Shown piece after piece: positions 8,892 to 18,650 of a stretch of 64,000 bases of DNA; position 1 is the first letter of the stretch; every line of letters starts with the position of its first letter. The stretch comes from a virus. The notes beneath the pieces were generated by a model. That model made no database searches and had not been told where the DNA came from. It saw nothing but the letters and a program-made list of their open reading frames with translations. The position numbers were made by a program, and so were the translations under genes. Location of the stretch: IMG/VR virus record IMGVR_UViG_3300017971_007915, positions 47,659-111,658 of that record; one strand, written 5' to 3'.

Positions 8892-9555
8892 TTTTATTAT
8901 ATTCTATTCCATCACCATAATCATATGCATTTTTTGCTAAAATAAAAACATCTCTACTAAAAGGTTCTCCTACATATTTTGACAACTCATCTCCCAAACA
9001 CTGTTCTGTACAAAAATCATTTGTTACTTCTATGTTGTAAAATACCCTATTTCTAAAAGCAAATTCCCCATCAATTATAAAGAATTGGGGCATAAAGTCG
9101 CTTATACCCTCATATTGAAGTCTCCCTTCAACAACATCTGGCGGATTGTCTATTGTTGCATGGAATCTCTGACCAATTGCTTGTGAAACACCTGCAACTT
9201 TTTTCTCTCTTATCATCCTTGTATAAAGTCTTTCCAATCCTAGTATGTCTGAAATGTAAGTATCACCTGTTAAAGCTACGACATATTTAAACTCATTAGG
9301 CTGTTCATATAAAATAGTGAAAGCACGATTATAGTTTCTTGTAACGGAATTTGCTGCTAATTTATATGGGTTAATAGTACCGCCTAAATTAGGGAAAACT
9401 TCGAACACGTCATATCCAGTAATTGTTTGACCAGAATCTGATTGGATAACAATAACAAAACTGTCATCTCTGTAATGATGTTTAATCATATTAATGTTAT
9501 GTTGCACAACATCTTTTTCATTATACATTGTTATACAAAAAGCTACTTTTTTCAC
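8884..9555 (-). CDS. Putative GT-A type glycosyltransferase
   Basis: 223 residues. It begins with KVAFCITMYNEKD, the entry strand and loop of GT-A glycosyltransferases, and has TGDTYI (96-101) in the position of the DxD metal motif. The C-terminal part holds FCTEQCLGDEL, where DE could be the catalytic base region. It overlaps the HAD gene by 8 bases and follows the epimerase gene. It is more divergent than the other family 2 transferases of this cassette, so donor and acceptor are open. Confidence 0.65.
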   Translation of the reverse strand: MKKVAFCITMYNEKDVVQHNINMIKHHYRDDSFVIVIQSDSGQTITGYDVFEVFPNLGGTINPYKLAANSVTRNYNRAFTILYEQPNEFKYVVALTGDTYISDILGLERLYTRMIREKKVAGVSQAIGQRFHATIDNPPDVVEGRLQYEGISDFMPQFFIIDGEFAFRNRVFYNIEVTNDFCTEQCLGDELSKYVGEPFSRDVFILAKNAYDYGDGIEYNKND

Positions 9556-9565
9556 AAACGTCCCT

Positions 9566-10642
9566 CTACAAATACAAATTTGATAATAAATCTTTATTAT
9601 CTTTAATCCACGCTATTATTTTTTCATATCCTTCTTCTAAAGTAATAGAAGGTTTCCACCCTAATACATTTTGAATTTTTCTGATGTCGGATATGTAAAT
9701 ACATTGATCAGATTTTCTTGGTTCTTGTATTTGTTTTGTTTTTAATTTTTTATTATACATTTTTTCCATAAGATTGGTTGCTTCAATAAGAGACATTGTA
9801 CATTCGTGACCACCACCAATATTAAAAACCTCTCCAGCAATTTTATCAATATTATTTATCTCCATTTCAATCAACTTGCAAATGTCGTCTATGAACAAAA
9901 CGTCTCTGACTTGTTTTCCTTTCCATCCAATATATGTTATAGGCAAATCAAATTCTGTAGCTATTGCCCACCAAGCTACCCATCCTTGAGCGACTTTGCC
10001 CCACTGTCTTGAACCCGCCAAGCAGGAGAACCTGTTGACAACAGTTTTTACACCAAAGGCATCACTGTATTCTTGGCAAGCTAAGTCTGACATGACTTTA
10101 CTCATACCATAGACGGAATGTTGTCCCCCATCTATACTAAACTCTTCTGAAAAACCAAATTTTGGATTCCAACCTTTAAAATCTAATTTTTTAGCCTGAT
10201 CTTCCGTCATTTCATCCGCCCACTCATAACGAGTATCTGTTTCGTTCATTGGATATGCGTTTACTTTTTCACCGCTATAGACTTTGTTTGTTGACCAGAA
10301 TATAACAGTAGCATTGTTTTCTCTTGCTATTTCTAACACGTTTACTAAACCCAACGTATTATTTGAGAAATCATAATAAGGATTGTCGTAACCATCTATA
10401 GCAGATGGTTGGGCACTACATTCACATATAGCATCTATGTTTTCAATTCCTACAAAATCCTCTTTGCATCTTATATCTCCGTGTAAGAACTTTATACCTT
10501 TCTTTTTAAAATCGTTTAAGTTGTACTCAGCACCTCTTCTTACAAGATTGTCCATTGCAATTATTTCGTGACCTTTATCACGTAGATAGAAAGCCAAATT
10601 AGCTCCAATAAAACCTGCTCCACCAGTAATTAATATTTTCAT
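9566..10642 (-). CDS. NAD-dependent SDR epimerase, CDP-paratose 2-epimerase-like
   Basis: 358 residues. ITGGAGFIGAN (5-15) binds NAD; STNKVY (117-122) and Y178-x3-K182 give the catalytic Ser/Thr-Tyr-Lys set. DNLVRRGAEYNL (31-42), SAQPSAI, QGWVAWW and GKQVRDVLF resemble the CDP-paratose/CDP-tyvelose 2-epimerase branch more than UDP-galactose epimerases. It would epimerise a nucleotide-activated sugar. The ATG overlaps the stop of the methyltransferase-like gene by 4 bases. The exact sugar is inference from similarity of motifs only. Confidence 0.82.
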   Translation of the reverse strand: MKILITGGAGFIGANLAFYLRDKGHEIIAMDNLVRRGAEYNLNDFKKKGIKFLHGDIRCKEDFVGIENIDAICECSAQPSAIDGYDNPYYDFSNNTLGLVNVLEIARENNATVIFWSTNKVYSGEKVNAYPMNETDTRYEWADEMTEDQAKKLDFKGWNPKFGFSEEFSIDGGQHSVYGMSKVMSDLACQEYSDAFGVKTVVNRFSCLAGSRQWGKVAQGWVAWWAIATEFDLPITYIGWKGKQVRDVLFIDDICKLIEMEINNIDKIAGEVFNIGGGHECTMSLIEATNLMEKMYNKKLKTKQIQEPRKSDQCIYISDIRKIQNVLGWKPSITLEEGYEKIIAWIKDNKDLLSNLYL

Positions 10643-11208
10643 TTTATAACTCCTATTAATATTTTGTTAGCACACCCAAAAGGATTATCATAATAACCAG
10701 CAATCATATCTGGATCAAAATCCTGTTCCCATACGCTGAGTGATATTCTTTTCATAAAATATTTTTCATCTATTTTAAAATTCTCATTCATCATTTGTTC
10801 ATCTAATATTTTATTAAATCCTAAAGGTATTGTGAATACAAATTCACCACCTTCCTTTAAAAGGTTTTGCTTTATATGGTGTACTGTTCTTATAACTTTA
10901 GTCTCATCCTTTTCTTCTGGAGGTTCATAACCTATATGCTCTAATGTTGATATGCTTACTATAAAATCATATTTACTAATAGAATGATAATTTATTATAT
11001 CCTCATTAATACAATATTTAGCAGTATCGTATTTATCTACAATGTCGTGATTTGATGAACAAAAATTTACCAATACATTACCTATCTCAAGAATGTTCTT
11101 TCCTTTATATTCACGTAAATACTCTTTAATTATAGGAATTTCTACTCTCCTATCAGGATTTGGAGTATCAGCATATTCGTATTGTTTATTGTTAAATTTA
11201 AATATCAT
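10639..11208 (-). CDS. Putative methyltransferase-fold protein
   Basis: 189 residues. NILEIGNVL (54-62) sits where motif I of class I methyltransferases lies but lacks the usual glycines, whereas YDFIVSISTLEHIGYE matches motif IV and the following helix. This makes SAM binding uncertain. Start and stop both overlap neighbours by 4 bases (ATGA), tying it tightly to the glycosyltransferase before it and the epimerase after it. It could be a divergent methyltransferase or a methyltransferase-like partner protein. Confidence 0.55.
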   Translation of the reverse strand: MIFKFNNKQYEYADTPNPDRRVEIPIIKEYLREYKGKNILEIGNVLVNFCSSNHDIVDKYDTAKYCINEDIINYHSISKYDFIVSISTLEHIGYEPPEEKDETKVIRTVHHIKQNLLKEGGEFVFTIPLGFNKILDEQMMNENFKIDEKYFMKRISLSVWEQDFDPDMIAGYYDNPFGCANKILIGVIK

Positions 11209-12161
11209 AACAACTTTTCATATTCCTCAACAATTCTATTAGCTATATTTTTATAAGACCATTTATCTAATGCAAACTGTCTTACTTCTTTTGACCTTTC
11301 CTCTAAAGATTCTGGATTGTCTTTGTATTTTCCAATACATTTATCTATATCTTCTTTAGTATTAACTACTTCAAATGGAAAGATGTCTGTTTGATGAAAT
11401 TCTTTAAAGACTTGTTCAAAACAACCATCAGCACTTGTCATTGTTGGTATTCCGAGTGCTATGTTCTCTACTGTAGTCATTCCATGAAAACCTCTCCATA
11501 AAGCATCGAAACCCATAGTGCATTGTTTCTTTATCTCTATGATTCTTTTATGAGGTACATCGGTAACGATATGATATTGAATAGCCATACCGTATTTACG
11601 CAAAGCCCATTTAAGCTCTTCGGTATTTTTATTATTACCACCACCAGTTGGAAAATGCCCTATGATTATTTGTTTTCTATCTATATCTGATGGTGTATAA
11701 TCTTCTGATAATTCATTTACCACATCTGGTATATACACACAATCTTTATATATTTCAGTCGCTTGTGGTATAGAAGAAAATATTGCATTATATCCTGTAT
11801 TTTCTCTTCTATTCCAAGTATCTTTTTTTTCAGCACGTTCACTCCATCTCCCCATAAAACTATTATAATCGTGAAATATTTTAACTTTATCTTTAACTAG
11901 TTCATTCCAATCAAAACTAAAATCGTGAGTGCTTATATAGTTATGGTCAGCAGAACAAAAATGAAGTATGTCAGATTCTTCTATTATACTAATAAATTCA
12001 TCTTTATTATAATTTTCTGGACCTAAATCCAAATCATCATAAAATGTTTTTACTGCTCTGAAATGTCTTGCATCCCAATCAGTATGCATATTAATAGCCT
12101 CTGCTTGCTTATAAGAACATCCCGCAGCATCCCAAGCCATATTAATAAAAAATGTTTTCAT
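11205..12161 (-). CDS. GT-B type glycosyltransferase
   Basis: 318 residues. The C-terminal half has the donor-site pattern FDALWRGFHGMTTVENIALG, followed by IPTMTSADGC, and ends in a helix-rich KWSYKNIANRIVEEYEKLL, as in GT4-like GT-B enzymes. The N-terminal half is an acceptor-type Rossmann domain with an HFCSADH motif. The E-x7-E motif of classic GT4 enzymes is reduced, since only the TTVENIALG Glu is clear. It overlaps both neighbours by 4 bases. Donor and acceptor are unknown. Confidence 0.72.
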   Translation of the reverse strand: MKTFFINMAWDAAGCSYKQAEAINMHTDWDARHFRAVKTFYDDLDLGPENYNKDEFISIIEESDILHFCSADHNYISTHDFSFDWNELVKDKVKIFHDYNSFMGRWSERAEKKDTWNRRENTGYNAIFSSIPQATEIYKDCVYIPDVVNELSEDYTPSDIDRKQIIIGHFPTGGGNNKNTEELKWALRKYGMAIQYHIVTDVPHKRIIEIKKQCTMGFDALWRGFHGMTTVENIALGIPTMTSADGCFEQVFKEFHQTDIFPFEVVNTKEDIDKCIGKYKDNPESLEERSKEVRQFALDKWSYKNIANRIVEEYEKLL

Positions 12162-13051
12162 CCTAGTAACCCCTTAAATATTTCATATAGTTTTTCATTG
12201 AAATTTTCATAAGTTAAATTTATTACCTTATTCCTTCTTTTTAAATATTGATTTTCTATATCTTTAAAGATTGCCATTAACGATGTTAGTGTTCCTGCGG
12301 AAAACATATATTCAATATTAAACTCTGGAATAAGTCCAACATCAGATGAAATAATAGGAATACCACAAGACATAGCTTCAAGGGGTGCGACCGGTCCACC
12401 TTCCCACAAAGATGGAACTAAAAGATAATCTATTTTCTCATACAATACACGATGTTCTACATTATGGTATTCCTCTGGAGTGTAATTGTAAGTCTCATAC
12501 CTAATATTTTTTTCTTGTAATCGACTTATAACAGATTCCCACCCTCGTCCACAGAAGATGAACTTGAAATTTTCAAGGTTTATTCCAGAGTCTACAAAAT
12601 CTTCCATAAAGTGAAGCCCTTTACCTACAACTTCACCGTTTTGGAATATACCGATAGATATCGTAGGCTTGAATTTGTGGACTTCAACAGGTGATGTTAG
12701 GTTAAAGTTCTTATCTTTTGGATAACCCATATCTAAGAATTGTTTTAAACTTCTTTTAGATTGATGAATCCAGGCATCTAGTTGTCTGAACTTATTAAAG
12801 TCGTGACCTATATCTATACTGTGACTTTCTGGACTGTTTTCGTGTATGTGTGTGACGTACCCAACATCTAAGGCGTTTGTTTTGTTGAAAGGAAGGAACG
12901 TGTTATAACAAACATAGAAATTAACATCAACATCATTTTTAGGTTCTAAAGATATAGTTTGTTCCATTTCTGTTTTATTATATTCCACAATTTTATCTGA
13001 CCAAAATTTCTTTATCCAATTACCTTCTGTTACTATATTAACTTTCATCAC
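12158..13051 (-). CDS. Family 4 glycosyltransferase
   Basis: 297 residues. LLVPSLWEGGPVAPLEAMSC then GIPIISSD is the signature donor-binding loop of GT4 enzymes with both conserved Glu residues, and FIFCGRGWE is the preceding strand. The N-terminal acceptor domain is short. It overlaps the neighbouring glycosyltransferase by 4 bases and the nucleotidyltransferase by 14. It would add one sugar to a growing glycan from an NDP-sugar on the cytoplasmic side. Confidence 0.85.
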   Translation of the reverse strand: MMKVNIVTEGNWIKKFWSDKIVEYNKTEMEQTISLEPKNDVDVNFYVCYNTFLPFNKTNALDVGYVTHIHENSPESHSIDIGHDFNKFRQLDAWIHQSKRSLKQFLDMGYPKDKNFNLTSPVEVHKFKPTISIGIFQNGEVVGKGLHFMEDFVDSGINLENFKFIFCGRGWESVISRLQEKNIRYETYNYTPEEYHNVEHRVLYEKIDYLLVPSLWEGGPVAPLEAMSCGIPIISSDVGLIPEFNIEYMFSAGTLTSLMAIFKDIENQYLKRRNKVINLTYENFNEKLYEIFKGLLG

Positions 13052-13724
13052 AATCTCCTAATTTTTCTATTAATGGATAAATCATTTTACCGTCTGGATG
13101 ACCTTCATCACAATAATTGTAATGGTCAACTTCGGCTATTTCTTTTGATTCTTCTTCTAATACAGTAGCACCTAACTCTAACATATAATAATAAGAACCA
13201 ATAGCAAAAGGATGTGCTATTGAAAGATTACGATATTTTACACTCTCTTCTATAAATGAATCAAAATCTGGCATTACATCTTTGTTTATTTTTATTATTC
13301 TTATTTCTTGACCACTACCATTTAAACAATAATCATTTTCAGCATCAATTAATGCTTTTAAATATTTTTCAGAACATATGCAATCTCCCTGGAATAGAAG
13401 AAAAGCCCCACCTTTTACTTCATCTAAACCTAATTTAAAAGAAACAAAAGGATCGAAATCAACAAGTTGTGCCGTATCATTGTGTACAAATTTGACTTTT
13501 AGATTTTTTTCATCTATAAAATTTATAACTTTTTCTTTTTGATATCCAACAACAACAATAATATTATCTATTCCAAATTTATTCAAAAGTTTTATATTTC
13601 TCTCTAAAATAACTTCACCATTGATATGGTGAAGACATTTAGGTTTGCCTCCAGTAGGAAACCCTGTCCAACTAACATTGGCAGTTATTCCTGCTACAAG
13701 AATTATTGCATATTTTGGTTTCAT
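13038..13724 (-). CDS. Divergent sugar nucleotidyltransferase
   Basis: 228 residues. YAIILVAGI, an insert, then GGKPKCLHHINGEVILER and KFGIDNIIVVVGYQKE follow the NTP-transferase plan; LFQGDCI carries the metal Asp. The glycine-rich loop is unusual (ITANVSWTGFPT where GxGTR is expected), so the enzyme may differ in nucleotide preference or activity. It is the second nucleotidyltransferase of the cassette, which implies at least two activated sugars or substituents. It overlaps the upstream methyltransferase gene by 4 bases. Confidence 0.75.
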   Translation of the reverse strand: MKPKYAIILVAGITANVSWTGFPTGGKPKCLHHINGEVILERNIKLLNKFGIDNIIVVVGYQKEKVINFIDEKNLKVKFVHNDTAQLVDFDPFVSFKLGLDEVKGGAFLLFQGDCICSEKYLKALIDAENDYCLNGSGQEIRIIKINKDVMPDFDSFIEESVKYRNLSIAHPFAIGSYYYMLELGATVLEEESKEIAEVDHYNYCDEGHPDGKMIYPLIEKLGDCDES

Positions 13725-14482
13725 TTAACACCACTAACAACAACGAATTTCCATCTCATAAAAACATCACCATCTTTTTCTTGTATCTTATATACTTTTT
13801 TAAATTCATCAGAAGCTTTTGTTGTATGTAAATTATAAATTTCTTCTATATCATCTTCATATAAATCAGAATTATTTAACCAATTAAGAAGACTTACATC
13901 TTCCATTATAAAATATTTAATATGAACATCTTTAAATCCAGCATCTATGAAATAATTAGACAATTCTTCTGCTGACATTATGTTTCTAACTGGTTCTTTT
14001 ATTTTAAATATTTCTACATATTCATCTATTATATTATGAGAAAAAGGAACACCCTCACAAATTAGCATTATTCCAGAATCATTAAGTATTTTATAACATG
14101 TTTTGAATACGTTTTCTAAATCATCTAAATGATGAAAACACATCCTAGAATAAATAACATCAAATTTTATATAATCAAAATAGATTAACCCTTTCCCTGA
14201 ACAATCAACTTTATGTAATTCAACATCCTTTGTATTTAAAAGATATTTACATTTATTTAGCATTTCTTCACAATTATCAACACCATAATAATTATGTCTT
14301 TTATCAGTAGATTCTATTAATTGTTTTAGAACAATTCCAGTACCACATCCTATATCCAAAAAGTTAAGTCTACCCAATGGTTTATTATCTATAATAGAAT
14401 ACAAAAAGAAACTTTCAAATTCTTTGTTTTTTATCCATTCCAACTTTTCATAATTGGTTGATCTTACTTTCCAGTTAGTCAT
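13721..14482 (-). CDS. Class I SAM-dependent methyltransferase
   Basis: 253 residues. LDIGCGTGIVLKQL (42-55) is motif I, YYGVDNCEEM motif II and YSRMCFHHLDDLE motif IV, a textbook Methyltransf_11/12 arrangement. The C-terminal region from about 170 onward is helical and could be a substrate lid. It follows the family 2 glycosyltransferase with no gap. Probable action on a sugar or lipid-linked glycan; the target is not shown by sequence. Confidence 0.82.
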   Translation of the reverse strand: MTNWKVRSTNYEKLEWIKNKEFESFFLYSIIDNKPLGRLNFLDIGCGTGIVLKQLIESTDKRHNYYGVDNCEEMLNKCKYLLNTKDVELHKVDCSGKGLIYFDYIKFDVIYSRMCFHHLDDLENVFKTCYKILNDSGIMLICEGVPFSHNIIDEYVEIFKIKEPVRNIMSAEELSNYFIDAGFKDVHIKYFIMEDVSLLNWLNNSDLYEDDIEEIYNLHTTKASDEFKKVYKIQEKDGDVFMRWKFVVVSGVK

Positions 14483-15058
14483 TTATCCTCTTGTTTCAGT
14501 AGTTGAATTATTAAAATCGTAATAATACAAAACTTTGTCTATTCTAACCTCATTTTTTATATCTAAACAAGCTCGTTTGACCCAATCAATATCTTCACCA
14601 TAATTCTTATCTATATATGTATGTTTCTTTGCTATAGAGGATTTCCAAACCATTGTATGAGCGGGCTTACCTCTCCACTGATTTCCTGTTTGATTATATT
14701 CATAATTTATGCTATATTTAGAATAGGTTTGATTATCTTTATCTCCATCAATTGTAGTTATACAATCAAACACAATACAATCCGCATCTGGATTTTTATT
14801 TATACAATCAAGGATACTAATTATATAATCATCTGCTATTCTATCATCATCATCTACAAATGTTAAAAAATCTCCTTGTGCCAACTTCAATAATTCATTT
14901 CTTTTTTCACCAACAGTTCTCTTCTTGTTGTCATAAAATCCTATAATTTCAACATCATCTCTATCTCTTATTTGTTTATTTATAGAATCAAGCAAATCTG
15001 GATAGAAGTTTCGTATCCGAGATGGAACTGTTGCGATAAGTATAGATAATTTAATCAT
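14483..15058 (-). CDS. Family 2 glycosyltransferase (short)
   Basis: 191 residues. KLSILIATVPSR opens the GT-A fold, TFVDDDDRI (66-74) is the DxD metal and donor motif, and DIDWVKRA near residue 160 supplies the catalytic-base region. At 191 residues it is a bare catalytic domain with no membrane anchor. It overlaps the next glycosyltransferase gene by 4 bases and abuts the methyltransferase. Confidence 0.82.
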   Translation of the reverse strand: MIKLSILIATVPSRIRNFYPDLLDSINKQIRDRDDVEIIGFYDNKKRTVGEKRNELLKLAQGDFLTFVDDDDRIADDYIISILDCINKNPDADCIVFDCITTIDGDKDNQTYSKYSINYEYNQTGNQWRGKPAHTMVWKSSIAKKHTYIDKNYGEDIDWVKRACLDIKNEVRIDKVLYYYDFNNSTTETRG

Positions 15059-15777
15059 TTTTTAAACAACTTCCCTGCTAAAGCATGAGCCTTGGCATCA
15101 TATTCTTTTCCCATTCTTCCCTGAAAACCATAATCGCCATTGGTGGTTTGTTCTCCGTGTATTCTGTATGATGTCAAAACTTCTGGAACTTTATAGTATA
15201 AATAATACTGTGATATTCTAACAAGCATTTCGTAATCTTCGCAAGCGACAAATTCCTCATTAAACATGCCAACTTTGTCAAATACGCTTTTATGAACCAC
15301 CATATTACTCCACATCCCAAAGTAACTTCCTATAACAAATTGTTGTTGTTCCTCTAATGTGTTAAATACTGGTTCTACATAATGTGGATCACCTATTACA
15401 TCATCTTCTCCAATAGTTTGCCAATCAGCATAAATAACCATTGCTTCAGGATGTTCTTTAGCAAAAGCAACTTGCTTTTCTAATTTGTAAGATTTCCACA
15501 TATCATCAGAACTTAATCCAGCCCACCAATCTCCAGTCATATTTCTAATTCCGGTATTTAGAGCACCGCAAGTTTTCTTGTTTTCCTGATGAATGATGGT
15601 TAGTCTTTCGTTCTTTTTAAATTCTTCTAAACAATCCAATGTTTCTTTTCTTGTAGAACCATCATCAACAACTATTATTTCATACGGCTTGTAGGACTGA
15701 TTCAAAATACTGTTAATACTTTTTTCCAGAAAATCTGGACGAATATTGTATACTGGTGAAACTACTGATATTTTCAT
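15055..15777 (-). CDS. Family 2 glycosyltransferase
   Basis: 240 residues. KISVVSPVYNIRPD, VVDDGSTRKE (36-45) and SSDDMWKSYKLEKQV are the standard GT2 motifs, and ACEDYEMLVRIS is the catalytic-base segment. There is no membrane helix. The gene starts at the very end of the radical SAM gene (one-base overlap), so the two are co-translated. One sugar addition is expected. Confidence 0.9.
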   Translation of the reverse strand: MKISVVSPVYNIRPDFLEKSINSILNQSYKPYEIIVVDDGSTRKETLDCLEEFKKNERLTIIHQENKKTCGALNTGIRNMTGDWWAGLSSDDMWKSYKLEKQVAFAKEHPEAMVIYADWQTIGEDDVIGDPHYVEPVFNTLEEQQQFVIGSYFGMWSNMVVHKSVFDKVGMFNEEFVACEDYEMLVRISQYYLYYKVPEVLTSYRIHGEQTTNGDYGFQGRMGKEYDAKAHALAGKLFKK

Positions 15778-17858
15778 TATAAAAAATCCTCGTGTTTAAT
15801 TTTTAATATTAGTTTATCCAATACAAAATTGTAATCATTATAGTAACATTTCACACACTGATTTCCATTAAAATATTTTTGTTTTTGATATATCTTTTTT
15901 AAATCTTGAATAGGCCCCATAGCCATACTATCACCACAACTTAAATCTGGTTCTTTTCTAGCATATTGCACACCGCAATTATGAAGAAGTATCCCAAATG
16001 AACTATAGAACATGTTTGTATTTTCAACTTGAATATCAAATAAGTCATCTGACATTATTTTTTCAATTTTTTTAACTGGAACAAACATTAATCCATCTTT
16101 TTTATAAAACCCCAAAGCTCGTTTAGGACTTCGCCTAGTAACATCTAAATATTTTATTTCAGGAAACATTGTTAATTTTAAAAGATTATAATTACCTGAA
16201 ATTTTTACTCTATAGAGATCATGACAATTAACCTCTCTTTCTTCTATAACCATCTTATCTCTTTTATGTATACTAATTGTAGCTATTATTCCTAATGTTG
16301 ATAACAATAATACAAGATCACTTGCTAATTGCTTACTAATAGTAGAAAAAATAATTCGGTATCCTTTATAACTTTTATTTGGTTTACCTAGATGCCCATC
16401 TCCGTCAAAATAACTTTTAAGAAACAATTCTTTTTGATAATTATTACAGTTAAAGATACTTGGTGGAATTCGTTTATTTAATGCATCACCACCACATTCT
16501 TTAAATATATTAAATAAGAGTTTAGAATATATATTTATCTGAAAACCTGTCCTTCTCTTATACACTTTATATTTATAATTGAATTTATTTAAAACTTTTT
16601 CTAATTTTTTTAATTTTTCTGTTGCATGTAATCCATATTTTAATTCTATACTATATCCTTTATCACCTCTATCTGAAGAACATCCATCAGCAACATATTG
16701 TCCTTTTAACCAAACTAAATCGTCATCTATAAATGAGTCAAATCTACTAGTTTCAAAATCATTAAATTGATATTTAACTGGGATCAAATCATCAATTTCT
16801 ATAGTATTTGCAAGTTTTTCTTCTAATGTATAATCATTTAACTCTTTAAATCTTTCACTTTTAATATCTAAAGAACTACTTGTTACCATAATATGATCTT
16901 TAGATACTTCTATAAATCTATTATTCTTTAAAGTGATTCTTAAAATTTCTTCTGGAGGTTTTTTCCATACTTTTTTTATTTTACCATGTCCTAATGCCAT
17001 GTCTCCTTCCTTAACTTCATTTACCCGTTTTGGAACAAGTATACCATTATCATCAATTATAACAGTTTCATTAGAATTTAAACAACATGGATAAATATAA
17101 CCATCTGCATTAATAACTGGTTTGAGTAAACTTATAAGACACTTCTCAATCCCAGGGTGAAATTCTTTTCTGCCTTGATAGATAACAATTGAATCATCTA
17201 TATCGTGTGATTGAAGATACTCTTTGATAGTAGCCATTTCACTAACATCATTTAGATTTAAAAGATTAGAAACTAATCTGACATATGCAGCACCTTTTTT
17301 ATTAGAAAATTTTATGATTTTCTGTAACATTTCAAAATTTATATTGTCTGTCACAACATAACTAAAGCCCCAATCAACTGCACCACAATATTTTAAAATT
17401 TCTGCAATTTTAATTTCATAATCCCAAGTCCACTCCCGCAAATCTGAATGACTAATTCTTAACCAGGTTATATTTTTTCGTAAATTACCAATTTTTATAT
17501 TACTTAAAGCGATGCCATTAGTTGTAAGACCTACCTTCATTCCCAGATCATTAATAATTTCAATTATTTCATTTATATTAGGATGAAGTAATGGTTCTCC
17601 ACCTCCAGATATTGTTACAGCTTTACATCCCAATTCTGCGGCATCAGATAAGACTGAGATTGTATCTTGTAAAGACAATTCATCTTTTTGATTTCTATTA
17701 GCACAACTACAAAACTCACATTTGAGATTACATACATTTGTAGGATATAATTGAATATGGTATGGTATTATTTTTCCATGTATATCAATCACTTTTTTAT
17801 TTTGAATGAGTTTGGTTGGAAATGTGTCGGCTGCTGTATAAGATTCTATAATTCCCAC
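15777..17858 (-). CDS. Radical SAM/SPASM-like enzyme interrupted by an intein
   Basis: 693 residues as a precursor. C43-x3-C47-x2-C50 (in CNLKCEFCSC) binds the radical SAM [4Fe-4S] cluster and SGGGEPLLHP is the SAM-binding GGE motif. The segment NADGYIYPC then stops at an intein (residues 259-627) and resumes as CGVQYARKEPD with more cysteines (LSCGD, NQCVKCYY), a SPASM-like auxiliary cluster region. Removing the 369-residue intein gives a 324-residue enzyme, a normal size. Radical SAM/SPASM proteins in sugar loci can epimerise, deoxygenate or modify peptides, so the reaction here is open. Confidence 0.88.
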   Translation of the reverse strand: MGIIESYTAADTFPTKLIQNKKVIDIHGKIIPYHIQLYPTNVCNLKCEFCSCANRNQKDELSLQDTISVLSDAAELGCKAVTISGGGEPLLHPNINEIIEIINDLGMKVGLTTNGIALSNIKIGNLRKNITWLRISHSDLREWTWDYEIKIAEILKYCGAVDWGFSYVVTDNINFEMLQKIIKFSNKKGAAYVRLVSNLLNLNDVSEMATIKEYLQSHDIDDSIVIYQGRKEFHPGIEKCLISLLKPVINADGYIYPCCLNSNETVIIDDNGILVPKRVNEVKEGDMALGHGKIKKVWKKPPEEILRITLKNNRFIEVSKDHIMVTSSSLDIKSERFKELNDYTLEEKLANTIEIDDLIPVKYQFNDFETSRFDSFIDDDLVWLKGQYVADGCSSDRGDKGYSIELKYGLHATEKLKKLEKVLNKFNYKYKVYKRRTGFQINIYSKLLFNIFKECGGDALNKRIPPSIFNCNNYQKELFLKSYFDGDGHLGKPNKSYKGYRIIFSTISKQLASDLVLLLSTLGIIATISIHKRDKMVIEEREVNCHDLYRVKISGNYNLLKLTMFPEIKYLDVTRRSPKRALGFYKKDGLMFVPVKKIEKIMSDDLFDIQVENTNMFYSSFGILLHNCGVQYARKEPDLSCGDSMAMGPIQDLKKIYQKQKYFNGNQCVKCYYNDYNFVLDKLILKIKHEDFL
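15978..17084 (-). mobile_element. Intein with LAGLIDADG endonuclease in the radical SAM protein
   Basis: 369 residues. It starts with Cys (CLNSNETVIIDDNG, block A), has a block B histidine in VSKDHIMV, two LAGLIDADG-type helices (LKGQYVADG and LKSYFDGDG), block F/G text FDIQVENTNMFYSSFG and ends in LLHN before the +1 Cys. All residues for splicing (Cys1, block B His, penultimate His, terminal Asn, Cys+1) are present, so it looks active. It sits exactly between two adjacent cysteines of the host protein, so splicing restores PCCGV. The endonuclease would target the intein-free allele. Confidence 0.92.
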
Positions 17859-17860
17859 TA

Positions 17861-18637
17861 TTATTCTCCTTTATAAAAATAACTTTCATAATCTTTTAGA
17901 TTTAAACCAGATTTGATATATAAAGTATTTTTATCTTTTCTATATTTTGCAAGATTTTGGCCTAAAACTTTTAAACCTTCTCTTCTTTGTGTGCATTTCC
18001 AATGAAAATATGTTGCATCATTTTCTAGATCACCACCACCTTGATGATCGCCTATCTCAAGATTAGCCATATATGCAAATCTTTTGCCAATTCTTTTAAC
18101 TCTCTGACAATAATCATAATCTTCTTCACTATAAAGACCATAATCTTCACACCAATATCCAATCTGTTCTCTAGTCCTTTCAGGAATTAAAACACAAGCC
18201 CCACCAATATTACCTTCTCTAACTCGAACATCACAACCATTTATCTGACAAACATCAGGGTTCCACCCTTCAAAACTATAACCAATTATTGCAATGTCTG
18301 GAGCATTCTCTATTAATTCAACCATTGGAGTTAACCAGCAACCTGAATTAAATATAATATCATTATCATATTTCATATAATATTTAAAATTTTCTGTTTG
18401 CCAGGCAAGATTAGATGCTTTAGCTATCCCAATATTTTCTCTTAATAAAATTAGATTTTTAATTTTTCCATTTTTATATATATCTTTTAAATAGTCCTGG
18501 GTTCCATCTTGACTGTTATTATCCACAACTGTTAGTGTATATGGATATTTAGTATGAGTAAGAATCGATTCTATTGAATTTTTTGTAAAACCTATTCTAT
18601 TAAATGTAACCATACAAATATTTACTTTATCTTCCAT
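17861..18637 (-). CDS. Family 2 glycosyltransferase
   Basis: 258 residues. VNICMVTFNRIGFT and VVDNNSQDGTQDYL (about 35-48) start the GT2 fold, MKYDNDIIF carries the DND metal motif, and LYSEEDYDYCQRVK is the catalytic-base region, a rhamnosyltransferase-like layout. It lies 2 bases upstream of the radical SAM gene and 13 bases after the epimerase stop. It is cytoplasmic and has no membrane segment. Confidence 0.88.
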   Translation of the reverse strand: MEDKVNICMVTFNRIGFTKNSIESILTHTKYPYTLTVVDNNSQDGTQDYLKDIYKNGKIKNLILLRENIGIAKASNLAWQTENFKYYMKYDNDIIFNSGCWLTPMVELIENAPDIAIIGYSFEGWNPDVCQINGCDVRVREGNIGGACVLIPERTREQIGYWCEDYGLYSEEDYDYCQRVKRIGKRFAYMANLEIGDHQGGGDLENDATYFHWKCTQRREGLKVLGQNLAKYRKDKNTLYIKSGLNLKDYESYFYKGE

Positions 18638-18650
18638 TAAACGCTCCCAA

